DNA of 64,000 nt from contig JAQFVV010012397.1 in assembly GCA_028023455.1 (NCBI GenBank), positions 3,864,888 to 3,928,887 of the forward strand, given 5' to 3'. A program made the translations under genes and the position numbers. Below are positions 48,246 to 59,160 of the stretch, in pieces. The notes beneath the pieces are model-generated. The model was not told where the DNA came from. It did no database searches and saw nothing but the letters and a program-made list of their open reading frames with translations. This DNA comes from Epiperipatus broadwayi. Its lineage: Eukaryota > Onychophora > Udeonychophora > Euonychophora > Peripatidae. Position 1 is the first letter of the stretch; each line of letters starts with the position of its first letter.

Positions 48246-49849
48246 GTTTGATTTCTTCTTGTTATTCATATCATAAAATTAACATATTTAAATTGAACAT
48301 AAAAGATCATATATCTATGGAGGGTTAAAAAAGATTGAAATATTGAAACAATCTTTTTCTTTCTCAAAAATAATTTATGCATTTTTACATATTACATGGT
48401 CATATTTTAATTTTCACTTCATCTATATTCTCAGATTGACTACAAATGTGCAACATATTTAAAATGCAATACATTATCTATTTATACTTACAGTTATATG
48501 ACATACAATGTATACATAAATCATATAAAATATTTTGATTATTGCAAAAAGATATACTTTTCTTAATGAAAAATAAAGAAATATATAAAAAAAGCATTAT
48601 TTATTCAATCATACACAAGAGCTTAGAAATGATCAACTTTTTTTGATCATTTCTAACCATAAAATACTCTTGAATCACAGTGTTCCAAGAGAAGGAATCT
48701 TTGAGTTACGGCATCACAAAGTTGTTTTTAGTGATGATACAGTTCTTTTCAATTCTTCAATTCCATGGTCAACTTTAAATAATACTAATTATTTTGTTAT
48801 TTATACCATTTACATTTTTTCCAAAAAATATTTTCAATAAATAGTGCAATACATGACTTCTTTATTTTCAAATCACATATTAAAAATTTATCTTCCATTA
48901 AGTTATTATAAAAGTCTTCAATGACATTTCTAAAGCTTTTTTATAAATATAAATAACTGCGTATTTGTTTGTTGTCTAATGTTTGATAAAAATAACATTT
49001 TTATGAAATTAAGGTTAGCATAAAAATAAAATACATCAATATATAGCATACATTTTAATTTTACATTTTTACTGCCTTTCTAAATCAATCATTCTTAGTC
49101 AATGCCTGAATTATTTAATACATTGCAGTCCTGAACTTATAACTATTATCCAGGACATTTGATCAAAAAAGCAATGACAGTGAAACCATAAAGACAATCT
49201 AATAACAATAATATATTAAAAATGTTTTAAAGTAGAGATAAAGCACTCATTAAAATATTTAAACATTCAGAATGAAAATAAAGTCTATGAAGATGACTCA
49301 AACTAATATGGAATGGAAACAGAGACATCTAAGTTAATGTTAACATAAAATAATAAATAATTAGAAAATTTTTGGTAAAAACATGTAAAATGAATGAATG
49401 GTCTCAGATAAAAACTGTAATCTTTAAAAAAAGGCTACAAAATTAGCAATAGAATGACAGGAGAGAATTTAGACATAAGATCTGACTTCATAATATTATG
49501 ATAAAACTAAATCTAGCAATAAAATCATCAATGTGTTACAATAAATTACTTGATTGCTATTGCCACTCATTCAATACTATTTATAGAAATCTTCACTATA
49601 AAAACACTTCTGATGTTTATAATTACATCATCATAAAATAATAAGGTAGCTCATATTATTGAGAAGTTTATGTTGCTAAACTCCACTAAATAAGCAATAG
49701 TTCTTTCTGATAAAAATCAGTTCTCTGGTTGAAATATAAAAATGATTTTTACATAAAGTAATTATTTTATTTTTGTATATATATATATATATTTTTTCTA
49801 TGTATATAAATGCACACATACTCACACTAAAGAATGATATAAATATTAT
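48246..49849. other. AT-rich DNA, nothing recognised
   Basis: A small hairpin (AGAAATGATCAA against TTGATCATTTCT) lies at 48625-48655, and a short TA run at 49778-49792. No gene supported. Confidence 0.45.
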
Positions 49850-49945
49850 AGCGGATTACCGCTAATGAGGGTCGAACACTTTTTATTTGTGTACAGCAAA
49901 ATACTTAGTGACTCTCTATATCAACCAACTTGCTTTATTGAAGAT
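49850..49945 (-). mobile_element. Possible tRNA-derived SINE of another type
   Basis: On the minus strand TTGGTTGATATAGAGAG (A-box-like, about 49925) is followed some 45 bp later by AGTGTTCGACCCTC (B-box-like, about 49878) and a GCGGTAATCCGC hairpin. Spacing suits a tRNA-derived promoter. There is no second copy in the window and no clear target-site duplication. Confidence 0.4.
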
Positions 49946-51384
49946 CACTAATCACATATTCAATAATAAAATAGCAAAATAATTGTATGGTTAATTACCA
50001 GGGACATCAAATGACATTCAAACACCAAAATATTAGACTGAGCATAATAGTTTCATTTTTCTGACTAAACTGAGTTTTATTATTCCTTTTCTCAAGTGGA
50101 GATTGATCTGAAATCATTTACTTCCTTTATCTATCACTCTTATTACTATTCGAGACTTTACAAGGCTTAAATATAATAATAAGTGGAGACTAACTACTGA
50201 TGGAAAGACTCAAGTATATATTATAAAATTACAATATTTATTGAGAAGTATTTGCGATCATTAAATCACCATATCAATTTATTTGCGTAAGCACAAATAC
50301 AACTCTTTCAATTATCAAGTATTATTGATACTTAAAGTATACAGTATGTTTTAAATCCCCGACAAACAATTTCCTCTCAAGACGATAAAAATATATATTT
50401 CAATTTAAACTAGAGGATTTGATAGAAGCAATTAATGAATCGCCAAAAATTATATAAAAAACTCCTAAATATTCATTTGTTTGATAAAGCAAAAATTCTC
50501 CTTGAAAAAACAGTTTTGACTATCAATTTATTATGTTAGAATCATCCGAGGCAGAATCTAAATTACCAATTACAATGTTAATCTAATTGCTTTCATTCAA
50601 GATAGAGAAATAAAAACAGTTGCAGGCAAATTTTGATTATAAATATTTTTGGTTTCAATTTTTAATTTTAGTTTCTCTTTTGAAATTATTCATTCAAAGA
50701 CGAAAATGAAAAAGTTGTGGAAAATAAATTATCTGAATTTAAAATTAAACAAATTATTCCAGATACTTCATAATTTTTCATTACATTTTTTTTATTTTGC
50801 TTAAAAACCTTGTAATTTTTCTTATGAATAATTATCAAATTCTGTTTATATAAAATAAAAATTTTGATCAAAATATTTGATAAAAAATGTAAATTATAAG
50901 TTTTTTTTACAGGTTTATATATAACTAGTATTATATATTTTATCATTATTTATTGCCTTTCTATGAATAGACTGAAGTACATATAAACAATGAAACTAAT
51001 TATAAGATTAATTGCATAAGAAGTCACGTGACATAAAAAACCCACCACATCACAGACCAAACACGATAGTTTCATTTAAATATCAACAAAACAATTTTTT
51101 AAATTCACTCAGTTGTAAATTGATTTAGGAACCTTTAGCTCTACCATTATCTTTGCATTAAACTGCTTAGAAAGTTTAGACAAACATAATATGGTCTTAT
51201 AGTACATTGGTTATTATCATTGATGAGAGCTTTATCTCTGTTTTTGGAACTGGAGTAGAAACTTCAATGAATTATACAGTATGTACAACTACTACTGCTG
51301 TTTTAAATAATAATAATAATAACTGTGATTATATATTGTTTATAATAACTCCTCTCATATACACTTTAATGCAAAAAAAAAAAT
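49946..51384. other. AT-rich DNA, nothing recognised
   Basis: No supported gene or repeat. Confidence 0.5.
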
Positions 51385-51545
51385 AATAAAACTTTTTTAT
51401 TTTCCTGACAGTTTTGACTGTCCAACAGTCTTCTTCAGAGCATTCTCAATTTTCTCTAGCTTTTAAACTGAGATTATTAATATATCAAATGACAATAAAA
51501 GATAATATTAATAACATCTATATTCTTTATTACTTTTTACAATAA
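51385..51545. repeat. Partial relative of the 20.5-21.0 kb foldback
   Basis: Shares two blocks with that element: the CTTCTTCAG hairpin motif (51407-51438) and the ATTAATAACATCTATATTCTTT plus ATTACTTTTTACAAT block (about 51508-51542). The order of the two blocks is swapped relative to the left arm at 20.5 kb, so this is a rearranged or half copy. Confidence 0.65.
51407..51438 (-). ncRNA. Hammerhead-like motif, 51.4-kb copy
   Basis: On the minus strand: CTGAAGA, A, GACTGT, TGG, ACAGTC, AAAAC, TGTC. The two hexamers are exact complements. The stem sequence differs from the 20.9-kb copy (GATTGC/GCAATC), yet both pair perfectly, which suggests the stem itself is under constraint. Second box is AAAAC where a hammerhead needs GAAA. 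Confidence 0.3.
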
Positions 51546-53183
51546 GAAAGACTTCATAAAAAAAATGTTTAGGCACAATCTGATTACAACTTTAATTCTA
51601 TAAAATGCAACAGATTCTATTACAAAGAGTGCATATACTGTTTATGAAATATTTTATGCACTTGACATTTAAACCTGCATAGTTCTTGAATATCTAACTT
51701 CTAATTGTAGATGTTATTGTTATTATACCCAATTCTATATACTTGCCTTCAGCTCTTGGTAATAACACAACTCATATTTTTTTTTAGACTGCTATTTGAA
51801 ATATTTTTTAGGCTTCTTAATAATACATTTATATTATTGCAGAATTGAAAGCCATACATTTTATCACTCTTATTTTTTTATTATAGATTTTTCCAAACAC
51901 TACAAAAATTTTCTAAGAAATTATATTATGAAGTAACATTACCAAAATAAGGTTACATTACCTTGTCACTTGTGCTTTGACAGAAATGTAATTCTCTTCT
52001 AGCTAAGTATCTTTTTGATCATTTTTTTGTGGATATAATATTTTTAAAGTATTCAATAACACCACAATCCAAAAATATTGCTATTTTACTTCTATATTTT
52101 TTCTTACATTCAACTTTTACATCTATAAAAAATTACAGATATAAAATATTTCATGATTTAAAAAATATAAATCCACAAAATTTGCCATCTGCATTTATAC
52201 ACTGATGATTTTTTTCCTCTCCCTCCCTTAATGATAAATGTTAAAATAAATAAGTATCAGATATAGATCTCCAGCATCATTTGAAAAAAACCAATGAATC
52301 TTTTGTGGATTATTTTCTGTTTGTGAAAATACTAGGGATGAAAGTTTAAATCTGGGCAATGCTTGAATATTTTGTAACACAAAATAATCAAACAATAATG
52401 CTTATTTATAAATACATATGTTCAAATTATGTAAAAAATGTCTTATAAAAATTGCTTGAACCATTGCTTTTAGTGATAGCCACTCTTTAATTGGAATGGT
52501 TAACATTTTATACATTTTTCTGATTCAGTTCATGCAAAATGTTTCAGTTGTAGCATATGAAATGTGGATACAAAACCTGTTTGGAAATTTAGTTCTACCA
52601 GTCTGGATAAATGACAGAGCTCAATTGGGTCTCCAAGAAAAAATAATTAAAGCTATAGTAGTTAAAATGAATTGAAGGACAATAACAGAACCGAATACCA
52701 TAAAAGAGTGATCTTAAAGAGAATGTTGCTAATGACATTGCTCTGAGTTAAAAAAACATATAAACCAATAGAATATTGCAGACACTTCTTAATAAATACC
52801 AATATCTTATCTTAAATAACATTTTTTCTCTTTCCTTGCTTCTTCAAATTCATTTATTGAGAATAAAACTTCTGATTTATATCAAAGAAGAAGAGATTAA
52901 AAAGACTTGGGATGTTAAAAGGGTCTGTTGAAATGGGAGCATGGCTCTGAGTTCTTTGCAACTATTGGATAGTTATTTGAAAACGTAAATATTTTTAAAG
53001 CACAAGTATTAGCAATTTAAAACACTAGATGCCATATTAAAAGTTAATTATAATGATCAGTTATTAATTATAGCTAAAGAAAAATTGATTTTTGTTGTCA
53101 AGATTTTAGAGAAAAAAGAATAGAAGTTTCATTAGAATAAATGTCCCCTTAAAAATTACACATGTAAATAGTTCTAAAAACGG
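51546..53183. other. AT-rich DNA, nothing recognised
   Basis: No supported gene or repeat. Confidence 0.5.
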
Positions 53184-53184
53184 A

Positions 53185-53220
<36 letters not shown>

Positions 53221-53221
53221 T
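53184..53221. repeat. (AC)n-(AT)n microsatellite
   Basis: AC dinucleotides pass directly into AT dinucleotides, followed by TGTAACCTAAC. Confidence 0.95.
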
Positions 53222-53900
53222 GTAACCTAACTAGAATGAGATGGGGGTATGAGAAAGAGAAAAGAGAGAGAGAAAGAGAAAATGCTAATAATGAAATGGA
53301 AGATAAAAATGATAATGATGAAAAGGTAAGTGGAAAGGAAGATGAAGAAGATGATAAGGAAGATGTAAAGAAAGATAATGCTATTAATGAAATGAGAAAG
53401 AGATGTGAAAAAGAAAGAGAAAAAGAAATATAATACTAATAATGAAATGGAGATAAAGAATAAAATGCTAGTAATGAAATGGAGCTAATGATAATGGTAA
53501 GAATAAATGATGGAAAAGAAAAGAGTCGAGAAGGAAGAGAAATGGGGAAAAGTAACAGAAATGAGAAGAAGATGAAATAAAGGAGAGATAAATAAAATGA
53601 GATGATAGAAGAAACTCTTAACAAATGTTTTAAATAGCTGAGATGATGGAAAAATATGAAAGAGATATAAGAAGAAGATTGGAATAAGGAGAGATAAATG
53701 AAATGGGATGATAGAAGAAACTCTTGATGAATGTTTTAAATAGCTGAGATGATAGAAAGATATAAAAAAGAGAGATATAAGAAGAAGATGAAATAAATGA
53801 GAGAGAAATAATATGAAAAGAAATGGAATATATGAAATGAAATAAAATATAGATGAGAGACTCTTAACAACTCGGCTCAGTAGGGTTACAATAAATTTAA
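53222..53900. repeat. Purine-rich minisatellite, 107-bp unit in the second half
   Basis: The + strand is almost all A and G. From about 53584 a unit with GAGATAAAT, GATGATAGAAGAAACTCTT and GTTTTAAATAGCTGAGATGAT recurs at 53691 (107 bp on), and a third, decayed unit begins near 53801. The first half has looser GAAAGAGAAA and AATAATGAAATGGA repeats. The open frames on either strand (for example 53236-53433, Lys/Glu/Arg-only) are by-products of the composition. Confidence 0.8.
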
Positions 53901-55704
53901 AGAAAGAGATGATGATCCAGAGATGTATAATCAAATAAAGGTCAAATCTAATACTAATGAACTATAACTACTACAGCATATTGACATGTTAATAAACCAT
54001 ACAAAAGATTATCTAAAATCACAAATCAATGCTTACCATATTAGTCCTACTAATAAATTATACACTCTCTGAATAAGACCTATGATGGTTTGCTTTAAAA
54101 TATTATCTTACAGAATTATATTTACTAAAACAACAAGAGTAAATAACCTCAGGGATTTTAAAACTAATACTCTTGTGTAAAATTAAAGTTTAAGTTAAGT
54201 TGCCTAATAAAGAATTACTGTGATTAATAAATAAATAAGTGACATCTTAGCTGACCATAAAATAATTATCATATGTTCAATCTTAAAATAATAAACAAAA
54301 CAAATATTAATTTACAAAATTTAATGAATCAATTTAAATTTAACTAATAATGGCCTATTATCTAAGATATTACTTGAGCAGAGAAAAGAGCAAGGGTACT
54401 TTTAATGTCTTTCCATACTCACAGACAACCACTAAAGACCTCAAATGCAAATGAATTAGAATTCTTTAAATATATCAGATTTAAGATGATGATAGATGAT
54501 GTGCAGTGAATATAAGATAAGGTGCAGCTTTTAAAATAATATTAATTAAAATATTCTTCTGAAGTACTAATATTGTTAATCTGATATTGCTTAATCTTTA
54601 GTGTGAAAGATATACTGATAATTTTTTAAAAAAAATAAACTTTTAACTAAGTATTTAATTAGGTATCTGCTATAATGCAATTATCTGTATTTATGATTCA
54701 ATATGAGAATCATTTACTTTGACATAGCTTTTTTTAATTTTCAAGACGATATTAACTATATTTAATTAACTTAGAATATACTTGTAAATTTCTGAATTGA
54801 AGATTCAATAACTTTTAAAATTTTAAGATTTTGTGAACTTAGAACCCAAGACAATAATATATTCTCATATAAAAGCAAAACAAACAAAACAACACTTTTG
54901 AAATAATAATAATTTAATTTATTAATAATGAGAAGACATGTCTACAAATGTAGTAGAATACAAACAATGCCAATACCGCACTAAGATTTAATATAATTAT
55001 TTGGACTCTTAACAGTTTTATTTAACTCACACTAATACATTTAATAACCTACAAAGGTTATTCACTGTTACTTTCTTTTAATAATTTTATTTTTCTGAAA
55101 AAATAAATTAAACTTTAATTATCATATGTACTTAATAAGCACACTACTATCCTTCTTTATTAGACTAATTGATAACATTATTGTGTCATCTAATAATCAG
55201 AATGACACACAGAACTAGGTTTATATTGAAAACTCTAAGCTTAATTTTATACTCCTAAACCTAACAAATGCTAAGTTGGAATAAGAATATTCAACAATAC
55301 TTTTTAAAAATATCATCAAATAGTTTCACGGATATAACTAATATCATAGCTAGATATATGTTTAAATCAGATTAAGCTAATATTAAAACTAAACTAAATT
55401 AAGTGTATGGGGCAATCATTCATCAGAGATCAGTTATATTTTTTTTAAATAACTTTAGTCCACATAAAATTATTCCCTCAATGTTTTAAAGATAATGATG
55501 TAACAGACTTACAAATCCAGTGGCAAAATTCTGGATGAAAATATTAAATTAGTATGTGTGAATTGCCACTTATACCATATGCATATTTAACATACTTTAA
55601 AATAAATATAACTTATTGTTGGTTAGCTTGTGCATGATAAAACTATCATAGCAACACAACTCAAACACTGATATACCTATGAGCCTTAAATTAGCTACAA
55701 CAAC
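53901..55704. other. AT-rich DNA, nothing recognised
   Basis: No supported gene or repeat. Confidence 0.5.
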
Positions 55705-56005
55705 CTGAAGAAATACATTTCCTCAAACAAGCATATCTTGTCATCACAAATCTAAAACAAATGCAAAATCACCTACTGTGGTGGAATTACCATTAAATCA
55801 TCATGAATGATAGGCAAAAAATATAAAAATACTAGGTTCCTCAGAGCTGGAAAAGAATGTGGTGGTTAAAAAAAATACCTAACTTTGAGGCAGAAATGAA
55901 GATACCTGGAATTCATCTACAGTGTATCTGGGAACAGGAAAGATGCACCAGAAAAGCACAATCCTCTCATGGGATTTCCAATGCTTATAAATGTGATCGT
56001 CATCA
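55705..56005 (-). CDS. Candidate host exons (lower group), unidentified protein
   Basis: The best candidate exon is 56005-55906: the acceptor side is TTGTATTGTATTTTTCAG and the donor CAG/GTATCT, its base composition is less AT-rich than its surroundings, and one frame is open throughout (DDDHIYKHWKSHERIVLFW, then CIFPVPRYTVDEFQ). Two further minus-strand pieces follow with acceptor-like and donor-like ends and compatible phase if the first donor is moved to AAA/GTTAGG: 55846-55791 (TLRNLVFLYFLPIIHDDLM) and 55751-55705 (ICDDKICLFEEMYFFR). I recognise no protein family. Good-looking splice signals are common by chance in AT-rich DNA, so this is tentative. Confidence 0.3.
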
Positions 56006-57647
56006 CTGAAAAATACAATACAATAACCCTCTTTTAGGAATACGCACTATCAAATCATGGAAAAGCATATTCAAAAATTATAAACTAAGCCTAACTCTTG
56101 AGGCTAACAAAGACTAACTAATAGCAAGATATATACTTCACCTAAACTAATTAAGTTATTTCCAAAAAATTTATAAAATATAAAACGTATATCCAATGTT
56201 CGAACCAACAAAGCAAAGTATGTGTCAAATGACTACTGTAGAAAATACTTTAAATTTAAATGCATATAAAATTCTAGGCAAGGCACAATGCACACATAAC
56301 AAAATATTAAATGCTAAAATATAATAACTAGTGGACTTTTAAAATTGTAAATTAAATGCAAGAATATTTACTTCTCGATGAATATAAAATATTTGTAATT
56401 ATTATTAATATAACATTCATAAAACAAATGAAAGGATATTCTCTGATAAACTTCTTTAGTAAATTTAAAATAAAAATTGAGTAAAACATCCCATTTATAT
56501 GAAAAGAATCTCTATAATAAAATTATTAAATAGAAACTAGCTAGTGTAATGCTTGATAAACAAACTAAATCTACTTAAGAATGGCAAGAAACATTTGCTC
56601 ATTCAAATAAACCTATTTCATTTTAAAATTATAACCCTAGTTTACCTGTATATTTATGCAAAAAGTGTTACATAAATTTTAATAGCATAAATATTTTTAT
56701 GGTTTCTTTTTTTTAAAAACCAATAAAGCAGACCATAAAAAATAATAATACATTAATTCAAGTTCATATTTTGGCTCCATGATGATTTTTCCATTTCATC
56801 AAAATAAATTCTTCAGCTGAACACACTTTAATTTATTTATAGAATCCCAAGTTCAAAATTGCATATAATAATAATAATATATATTTCTTTATCTAAAGTT
56901 CTTTATCCTCTTTTAGGAAAATGCTTCTTTTAAAATATAGTTTTTTAAATAGTTTCCTAATAATATTCTGAGACATATTTATTTTTAAAATTAATTTCCT
57001 TTGCTTACTTTTAAATATGAGAGTAGAAATTTTTTTACTGTTCAAAACATTTCTCCGTTTATATGCTATAATTAATGCCATAAAGTTATTTTTAAATACT
57101 GGCAAGTATGACCATTTATAATGTACTCAATAACTATTAATTCATTATTAATCATTATAGATTGCTTTAAAGTTTTATTTCCAAATACATGTCCTTTCTT
57201 ACGGTGTAAATAAGATTTATCCTTTAAAATGTATATATTATCTGTTTGTGTTTAGCTAAACAAATCATTTTTATATATGTCAAGATTTAAGTAATAACTT
57301 TTTTTTTTTTAAAAAAAAAAATCATTCTTTATAGTTTCACTGTAATCAAACTTAGCAGCTTCTTTATAATGTTCTTTTTTTAAACTTTAAAAAAATTCTC
57401 TTTTTTTACATATACTTTTAATCTAACAGGAAAAATAATTAGCATTTTATTTTCAAAATAGTTTAATACAACCGAACGCTTATCTATGGAAATGATTAAT
57501 AGTTTGTTCCTTAACCTTATTTCCAAGTAAAGAAAATTAAACAAGTTAAAGTTATATGATATGTGAGACACTTTATTTATTCTAGACATTTTAAACTATA
57601 ATTCTTATGCCTCGACTGAAATTCAAATTGTCAGAAAAACGGATTAC
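56006..57647. other. AT-rich DNA between candidate exon groups
   Basis: A possible further minus-strand exon at about 57093-57008 (LFKNNFMALIIAYKRR and following, donor AAA/GTAAGC) does not fit the phase of its neighbours. Nothing else supported. Confidence 0.3.
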
Positions 57648-58117
57648 CTTTTCTTTTAGCCCTCCTTCATTACAAGACGATTTTAAATATTTTAGACAGA
57701 CTTGTATTTTTTTAGAAATATCAAGTTCCTAAAAAAAAATTACTTTTATTAATAAAATTTTTAAGATCCATACCAGTTGAATCAAAATAAAATCAGCTCC
57801 AGAATGGTCCCTTGATATCCGTTTTATCTCACAATTTTTCATCCACCTACAATTCATTTAAAAACCAATAAAATTATTTTTTATTAAACTTTAATATTCT
57901 GGAAAACCAGCTGTGGAAACAATTTACTGACATAATCAATATAATTTTCCCATACCATGTGACCTTCATCTGCAAAGTCAAAATTTTATTATTAACAAAT
58001 ATTATACAATAAATTTTTTTAAATGATATTTTATACAATACAATAGTAATAAATATAAAATTTAAAGTTATACCCTTTATTAAACCCTTAAATATTTCAT
58101 TTAAAATAATTTTATCC
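57648..58117 (-). CDS. Candidate host exons (upper group), unidentified protein
   Basis: Candidate exons in minus-strand order: about 58105-58071 (KIILNEIFKGLIK), 57969-57890 after TTTTGACTTTGCAG, 57846-57774 (WMKNCEIKRISRDH, SGADFILIQL) and 57728-57648 (ELDISKKIQVCLKYL, KSSCNEGGLKEK, donor AAAAG/GTAATC). The last two are in phase and separated by a 45-bp intron with GTATGG and a TTTTTTTTTAG acceptor. The 80-bp exon is ambiguous: the frame EGHMVWENYIDYVSKLFPQL looks most protein-like and links to the preceding piece, but the other frame is needed to join the next one. The family is not recognised. Confidence 0.3.
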
Positions 58118-58780
58118 ACACATTTGCTTTATTTACTTATTTTAAACAATATGGGAGTTAAATTATATTTTTATTCTTATGTTTTCATGTTTCTGCATGC
58201 ACATATTCTCACATGTCTGGAATTACATTAATTGTTTAAAATTATTTTTAAAATTACAACAATAAAATGTTAATGATTATTTAATTTAACTAACTTTTAT
58301 AACTAAAATGCTAAACTACAAAACTAATAACAAATATTCTTATTTCCTTTTAATAAAAACTTACATATCATTTCTTTTTTTAAAATTTATTATTTACTTA
58401 TTCCAACTTAATAATAATATCTTATTATTATTCTTTAAACATTAGAATAGATTATACAGTAGTTATTTTCGAATATATTTACTATTTATCAATTCACCAT
58501 TATTTTTTTTTTTAACATTTGCTTATGTTAAACTATTACCTAATATCATTTATCAAACCAACTAATATTATTAAAAATATTTAGATTATCCTATTTTAAT
58601 AATTAACTAGTTTAATTTCCATTTTTATCATAATTTTTTTTTATCCAAAATTTTAAACAAAAGGTTAAGCTAAGATAACCTTGATTACCTCTTGGAACTA
58701 AGTGACCCTTCAGTTAGGTACAATATATATATATATAACTACAACCATTAAATGTCTGCATTTTTAAATCATATAATAAT

Positions 58781-58998
58781 AATTCAAACAAATATATTTA
58801 ACACAGTATTCAAAATTAAATAATATATTCTTTACCAGAAGTACATTCAATTGTTTCACTGACAATCTTTATCAACTGTTAATATAAACATTTATATTAA
58901 CAGTTGATAAAGATTGTCAGTGAAACAATTGAAAGTACTTCTGGTAAAGAATATATTATTTAATTTTGAATACTGTGTTAAATATATTTGTTTGAATT
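58781..58998. repeat. Near-perfect 218-bp palindrome
   Basis: The two arms of about 108 bp are reverse complements with one visible mismatch (AGTACATTC against AGTACTTTC) and a very short centre near 58889. The right arm abuts a (TC)n-(TA)n microsatellite. No coding content. Confidence 0.88.
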
Positions 58999-59001
58999 AT
59001 A

Positions 59002-59034
<33 letters not shown>
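58999..59034. repeat. (TC)n-(TA)n microsatellite
   Basis: TC dinucleotides then TA dinucleotides, directly after the palindrome. Confidence 0.9.
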
Positions 59035-59160
59035 TGAAGCTGGAAATATAGTACATATTTCTGCTTCACCTAGTGCCAATGTCATCAGCACTAGTCTGGG
59101 TTTGAACCCAATCTTATATTAACTGACACCCATCTCATAATAGGTGGTAGTATATTTTGA
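59035..59160 (+). mobile_element. Possible tRNA-like/SINE remnant
   Basis: CTAGTGCCAATG and CATCAGCACTAG form a hairpin at about 59070-59095, followed by GGGTTTGAACCC, a good B box at about 59098-59109. The stretch is richer in G and C than its surroundings. No A box is convincing, so this is a weak call. Confidence 0.3.

Noticed and set aside
53236-53433. Lys/Glu/Arg-rich ORF
   Set aside because: Direct result of the A/G-only minisatellite; no normal amino-acid composition.
53485-53934. 149-codon Ser/Phe/Leu-rich minus-strand ORF
   Set aside because: Antisense of the same purine-rich tandem repeat; the apparent membrane segments follow from pyrimidine-rich codons.
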